Positions 60,126 through 64,000 of a stretch of 64,000 bases of DNA are shown in pieces (within the stretch, counting starts at the first letter, position 1; every line of letters begins with the position of its first letter). Source of the stretch: Linnemannia elongata (taxonomy: Eukaryota; Mortierellomycota; Mortierellomycetes; Mortierellales; Mortierellaceae); NCBI GenBank assembly GCA_036320915.1, contig JAXBDG010000010.1:930001-994000 (forward strand). Reading direction: 5' to 3'. Under the pieces are notes generated by a model. It ran no database searches, was not told where the DNA came from, and worked only from the letters and a program-made list of their open reading frames with translations. A program made the position numbers and the translations under genes.

Positions 60126-60239
60126 TTAGGAGTGTAAGGCAATTAAGGCGATGGAGGGGATTACTACAGAGATAATCGAGTATACGTTGTTGATATTGAT
60201 ATTATAGTTGTTGTTGGTGGGGGTGTTAAAGGAAACCAT
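60126..60239 (-). promoter_or_regulatory. Upstream ORF 2 in the bZIP leader (37 codons)
   Basis: On the minus strand an ATG at 60239 opens a 37-codon frame that stops at 60126, 76 nt before the main ATG at 60049. It is Asn/Thr-rich and not a protein domain. Length and position resemble the inhibitory uORF of Neurospora cpc-1. The leader has not been mapped; if an intron removes this part the call fails. Confidence 0.5.
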
Positions 60240-60406
60240 CTTGGGCGAGATTGGGGGAACCGTAAAGGTTGTAAAGCTTGGGGATTGGGGGGTAAGGGTT
60301 TAAAAAAACTATGCGAGTGCCTGGGGCGAGGGTTGGATAATGCGATTGGATTATTCTTTTTGTTCTGGTGCGATATGGGGGGTCTTGTACAAGAGTACAA
60401 AGGCGT

Positions 60407-60427
60407 TTAAGCGGAGAAGGAGGCCAT
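60407..60427 (-). promoter_or_regulatory. Upstream ORF 1 in the bZIP leader (MASFSA)
   Basis: A six-codon ORF (ATG at 60427, stop at 60407) about 170 nt upstream of uORF 2. These are the only two ATGs on the minus strand between the main start and about 60750. A short first uORF followed by a longer one is the arrangement that gives delayed reinitiation in Gcn4/CPC1/ATF4 genes. Confidence 0.45.
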
Positions 60428-61356
60428 TTTGGCTAACAAGGCTGTTGGAGCGTGGTGTAAAGGGGTAAGGGTAGTTTTAAAAGGGTGGAGAGTACGTCCA
60501 CAAAAAAAGAAAAAGAAAGGAAAAAAAGAGTGTTTGAAAAAAGGCGCGAAGGTGTTATAGTAACAGCTTAAAAAAAATGCTTTGAAGAGTGGAATGGTGT
60601 TATTGGTGTGTGTTGTTTGTGTGTGAAGGGGTGAGGAGTAAAGTAAGGGAGAGAAGAGAAAAGAGAAAAGGAAAGAAAAGAAAGAGAGGAACAAAAAGGA
60701 GAGAGGAAGAAATAGAGAGAGAACGAGAGGGTTAAGGGGTGTAAAGCACAACACTCAACATTATTGTGCTGTTGCCTGATTGGCCCATCGGTCTCTGCCC
60801 TCCCGCCGCTTTTTTTTTTTTTTATTTTCCTTGCTCGGGATAGCAAAGAGGCTGATCGCTCAGGTCCTGTACCTTGAACGTAGTACTGTGCAGACAGGCC
60901 TTTACTTCTCACTCCATGGTCTGCGCATCCAGACCTCTCTTTTTCCCTACAATCGGAGGTTCAAAAAAGCATGTCCCCACAGGAAACAGCTATCCCAACC
61001 ACCAACCATCTCAAACAACTCCCTTCGGACCTAAAATAAAATAGCACAAAGTTGACCTTGCCACGAATCCATCCCAAATAGAGGTCTCTTATATCATCAA
61101 AGAAAAATACGGAAAGCCCCAAGACCTGGTTCCTGAACCCTTTACTCCAGTGGACTTTCATGTGAGGGTCGCTGGTTGCCAAAGTATTACCCGTTGGCTA
61201 GCTTGGACAGCTGTATTTCCGAAAATGCTTAGTTTGAACAAACGAGAGGCTAATAGCTCAAGGAACCGCATGCTGTTTACTGTTCATTCCACACCTTTTT
61301 TTCAGTCTTGATTTTCGGTCAGGGTCGTCGGACACTTCGGAATTCAAGCGCTCGTT

Positions 61357-61359
<3 letters not shown>

Positions 61360-61396
<37 letters not shown>
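61360..61396. repeat. Poly-T run of 37
   Basis: The longest homopolymer in the window. The exact length may be uncertain because such runs are error-prone in sequencing. Confidence 0.9.
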
Positions 61397-61397
<1 letters not shown>

Positions 61398-62214
61398 TTG
61401 TTGTTGTGTCCCTGTCTTCTCTCCTTTCATCTGTCACCTGCAGCCACCTCAAACTCTCCCATCCCCCTTTTTTTCCACAGTCTCGCCTTCTCTCTCATGC
61501 CCTGCCCTGCCTTGCAAGAGGAAAAAGACAAAGCAAAATAAACAATGAGGTCAGACAGCTGCATCGACTTTTGTTGTGGGTGTACGTTCCTCGCTCCAAA
61601 GGGACAAAAGAAAAGATATGCAATTTTGGAAGGCAGGGCAGGCAGGTGGACGATAATTCATGGCGTGGGTACTTCTTCGATTGCAGGGAGAAAGGATGGA
61701 CAGAATCTGTCCTGGGGCACACAGGTACTCACACGCTAGCGTCCTTCATATTTTTTTTTCCTCCCTCGTGAACTTTGTCGGGAGTTTGATCTTTTTCTTG
61801 TGTTCATGCTTTATGCCACTTTAAACACACTTTACGCCGACGCTCTCAACCCTTTGCTTTTGTTGCCCTTCTTTCGGAGCAGTCGGATAATAATCAGTGC
61901 TATGAATCGTGAAAAAAAGGAGTACAGCATGTGGCAAGGCGTTGGTGGAAGAGGGAGAAGAAGTGTCGTTATGCATTGATGCATGATCTTTGTTTATTAC
62001 CTGTGGGTCTCGTTTCTTTTTTCATTGTCTTTTCTGTTCATGACGTTTGAAAAAGGGTGTAAGTGTAAAGGCTTCGCTCATGTGCCACCGTGACCCTGCT
62101 CGCCTTGAAAGAAAAAGTGCATCTTGGGCCTTGCACATGAAAGCATGAAAACATGAACGATGAAAGGGCGGTCAGAGTACGATTCAGGACCACGTTTGCC
62201 GTTGTCTCTAGATA

Positions 62215-62262
62215 GACATCTATCGTGGCTGTTTATGTGACATCTATCGTGGCTGTTTATGT
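62215..62262. repeat. Perfect 24-bp tandem duplication
   Basis: Two identical copies (62215-62238 and 62239-62262), each beginning gacatctatcgtgg. A partial further match (gactatcgttg) follows at about 62281. No coding role. Confidence 0.9.
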
Positions 62263-62585
62263 TGCTACCTGTCATTGTTGCGACTATCGTTGTTCTGTTT
62301 TTTTCGCTGCGTTTTGCTGCCCTGATGTCTGTCGCAAAAAAAAAAAAAAGATTGTTCCTGAGGAGTTAGACCCCGATGGCAAAAAAAAATTACCGACGCC
62401 ACCAAGTTGACAAAAACACCTCAGTCCAAATCCGACCCCTCCTGACTCTCCCCTCTTATTCGCTTTCTTTACCGTTCTCCTATGCGACAAACCCGCAATA
62501 AATCCGCATCCTGCCATTAATTAAACCCCATGTTTATTTCGACGGTACTCTTGTGAGGAAAAAAAGGGGGGCGAACGATCAGGGT

Positions 62586-64000
62586 TCAGCTCCAATGGCA
62601 TTGAGAGAGCGAAAAGATCGCCAGGTCCTGTTCGTGTCGACAATCCTGGCCATTAACCCATCGAACCAGCCTCGTAACCCATGACTGCTTCATGATATCT
62701 CCAGGACCCTCCAAACTCATATTCACATCCTCCAAACGCGGCTTATAACGTTCAAGAATCTGGGTCGAGATCATCTTGGGTGTCAAAGGTCCAGTACTGG
62801 CAGCAACTGCAATGCGGAGGTATCGCAGAGGTGGCTGGTTTCTCTCCAGACCGTCAAAGACAGATAGATCGGGCAACAGATTTCGTTTGAGCGAAAGGTG
62901 TTCGAGACGAGGCATCTTCTTGAGGAGGTCACTCAAGATGGATGAGTGGGTCGGCGTGAGGGCTGTAGACCGTCTCGAGATGTAGGTCCTTAATCGCAGT
63001 ACTCGAATAGTGTTCAGAAAGACCGGAAGTACTGATGTCTGTGGTGCTGGTGGTGCAACCGTCGCTGTTGTTGCTGTTGTTGTTGTTGTTGTTTCAGCTG
63101 TTGCTGTTGGTATTTCCAGTGATGTTGTAGGATGCTCCGATCCCACTTGGCTCTCAAAAGGCTCGTTCGCACCAATCGCCTCCAGAAACGCCTGGCCCGA
63201 ATTCCATAGCTCCAGTGACTCCAACGATCGAAGACACTCCAGTTGCATAAAGTCTCTGAGGTTTGCCACAGTCCACCAGAAAGGGAGCGACAACAACTTG
63301 AACTGGTTGCGCCCACCGATAGCCTTGAAAGCCTGCACTATCGAACGCAAATTGAGCTCCCCAGTGTGTTGTACCACCGACAGGCTTGTCATCCGAGGTA
63401 GTATAGGCAGGAGAGCGACAATGCTGTTCGATTCGACACAGGTGAGTGTCACTGTTTTGAAGGACAAGGCGACTGTGGGGTCAATGGGTGGCAATGGGCG
63501 GCCGTTGCTCTTGATTCTAATGTTTAGACATTCTACGCTGGGAAAGACCCTGTTGAGATCAATGAGCTCCTGAGTGGTCAGTGAGGTTGTGTCGAGGAAG
63601 AGAGTGGTGATTGCTGGAAAAACGTCTCGATGCAGGAGATCCTGTGGTGGTGTTGGTGTGGCAGTGAACGGGAGAGTGGAGATAGCTGACGCAGCAGCAA
63701 TGGGCTCGACCTCCAAAGGGATTTGGTGGACGTTCAGCTTGGTCAACTTCGGGCATACGTTTCGGAGGATATCGACCATGGTGGACCATCGCATGGGACG
63801 GGGACTCGGTTCGTACACGTTGAAGATCTCCAAACTCGACAATCGCGAGAGGATCAACCCTAAAGGCCTGTCCAGACCGCTCTCGGGGTCAAGGAGGCAT
63901 CTCGGACTGACAAGGGTGTTCCATTCGCCCAATGTGCCATTGAAGCAGTCGCCTAAAACACTGATATTCAGCTCTTTCAGGTTAGTCCCCAATGTAGCCT
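62586..64000 (-). CDS. F-box/LRR-like protein, 5' end cut by the window
   Basis: At least 470 residues on the minus strand. The frame is open to the right edge, so the N-terminus (where an F-box would be) lies outside. Visible are leucine-rich segments such as LKELNISVLGD, LSSLEIFNVYEPSP, CPKLTKLNVHQIPL, FKLLSLPFWW, LRSLESLELWNSG, MPRLEHLSLKRNLL and PPLRYLRIAVA, spaced irregularly as in the complete gene at 56484-58667. A Thr/Pro/Ala-rich insert lies near residues 290-315 of the visible part. Likely an SCF substrate adaptor of the same broad family; the substrate is unknown. Calling it F-box rests on resemblance only. Confidence 0.65.
   Translation of the reverse strand, partial: ATLGTNLKELNISVLGDCFNGTLGEWNTLVSPRCLLDPESGLDRPLGLILSRLSSLEIFNVYEPSPRPMRWSTMVDILRNVCPKLTKLNVHQIPLEVEPIAAASAISTLPFTATPTPPQDLLHRDVFPAITTLFLDTTSLTTQELIDLNRVFPSVECLNIRIKSNGRPLPPIDPTVALSFKTVTLTCVESNSIVALLPILPRMTSLSVVQHTGELNLRSIVQAFKAIGGRNQFKLLSLPFWWTVANLRDFMQLECLRSLESLELWNSGQAFLEAIGANEPFESQVGSEHPTTSLEIPTATAETTTTTTATTATVAPPAPQTSVLPVFLNTIRVLRLRTYISRRSTALTPTHSSILSDLLKKMPRLEHLSLKRNLLPDLSVFDGLERNQPPLRYLRIAVAASTGPLTPKMISTQILERYKPRLEDVNMSLEGPGDIMKQSWVTRLVRWVNGQDCRHEQDLAIFSLSQCHWS

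Larger units (their letters stand above)
60428..62585. other. Upstream of the bZIP gene; no supported gene
   Basis: 2.2 kb. The part next to the bZIP leader (60480-60720) is purine-rich on the plus strand. It holds a 37-base T-run at 61360-61396 and a perfect 24-bp tandem duplication at 62215-62262. Open frames are short and unrecognised. Confidence 0.55.

Overview
The window reads as nuclear DNA of a filamentous fungus, most likely an early-diverging one (Mucoromycota, probably Mortierellomycotina). The reasons are short GT-AG introns inside almost every conserved gene, fungal-only families (Zn2Cys6 regulator, Slm1/2, Gcn4-type bZIP, Odc carrier, Set2), F-box/LRR genes of the kind common in Mortierellaceae, and intergenic DNA full of pyrimidine tracts, microsatellites and homopolymers. 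The phylum and subphylum are inference; no ribosomal or organellar marker is present. I assembled gene models by hand from splice junctions, reading phase and family alignments recalled from knowledge. Coordinates give the full span, with exons in the evidence.

Left part (0-19 kb): a tRNA-Asn with two CACGTG palindromes upstream; a convergent pair of small paralogues of unknown function sharing a CGCPTC motif (2.5 and 5.3 kb); a tandem minus-strand group of Mdm35/TRIAP1, a CENP-B-type DNA-binding protein without a transposase domain, and Arl2; then on the plus strand the nine-exon 2-oxodicarboxylate carrier and a cold-shock-domain protein with a Gly/Gln/Tyr-rich tail; then a Cmc4-like twin-cysteine protein on the minus strand.

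Middle part (20-41 kb): a complete nine-exon Set2 H3K36 methyltransferase (AWS-SET-postSET-WW-SRI); on the minus strand an 11-exon MFS transporter with exons of 7, 12 and 18 nt, an Slm1/2-type BAR-PH protein, and a 1706-residue single-pass membrane protein. The last has a secreted N-terminal domain, a Gly/Ser linker of about 200 residues, one membrane helix and an intracellular protein-kinase fold lacking key catalytic residues. It is the best candidate here for a poorly described system, a fungal receptor pseudokinase.

Right part (44-64 kb): a full-size ABCB exporter followed on the same strand by a Zn2Cys6 regulator, an F-box/LRR-like protein, a Gcn4/CPC1-type bZIP gene whose leader carries two upstream ORFs, and a second F-box/LRR-like gene cut by the window end. 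The long gaps (41-44, 49-52 and 61-62.5 kb) hold low-complexity DNA and no gene I can support. There is no operon logic. Two neighbourhoods may mean something: four mitochondria-linked genes between 7 and 19 kb, and the ABC exporter next to a Zn2Cys6 regulator.
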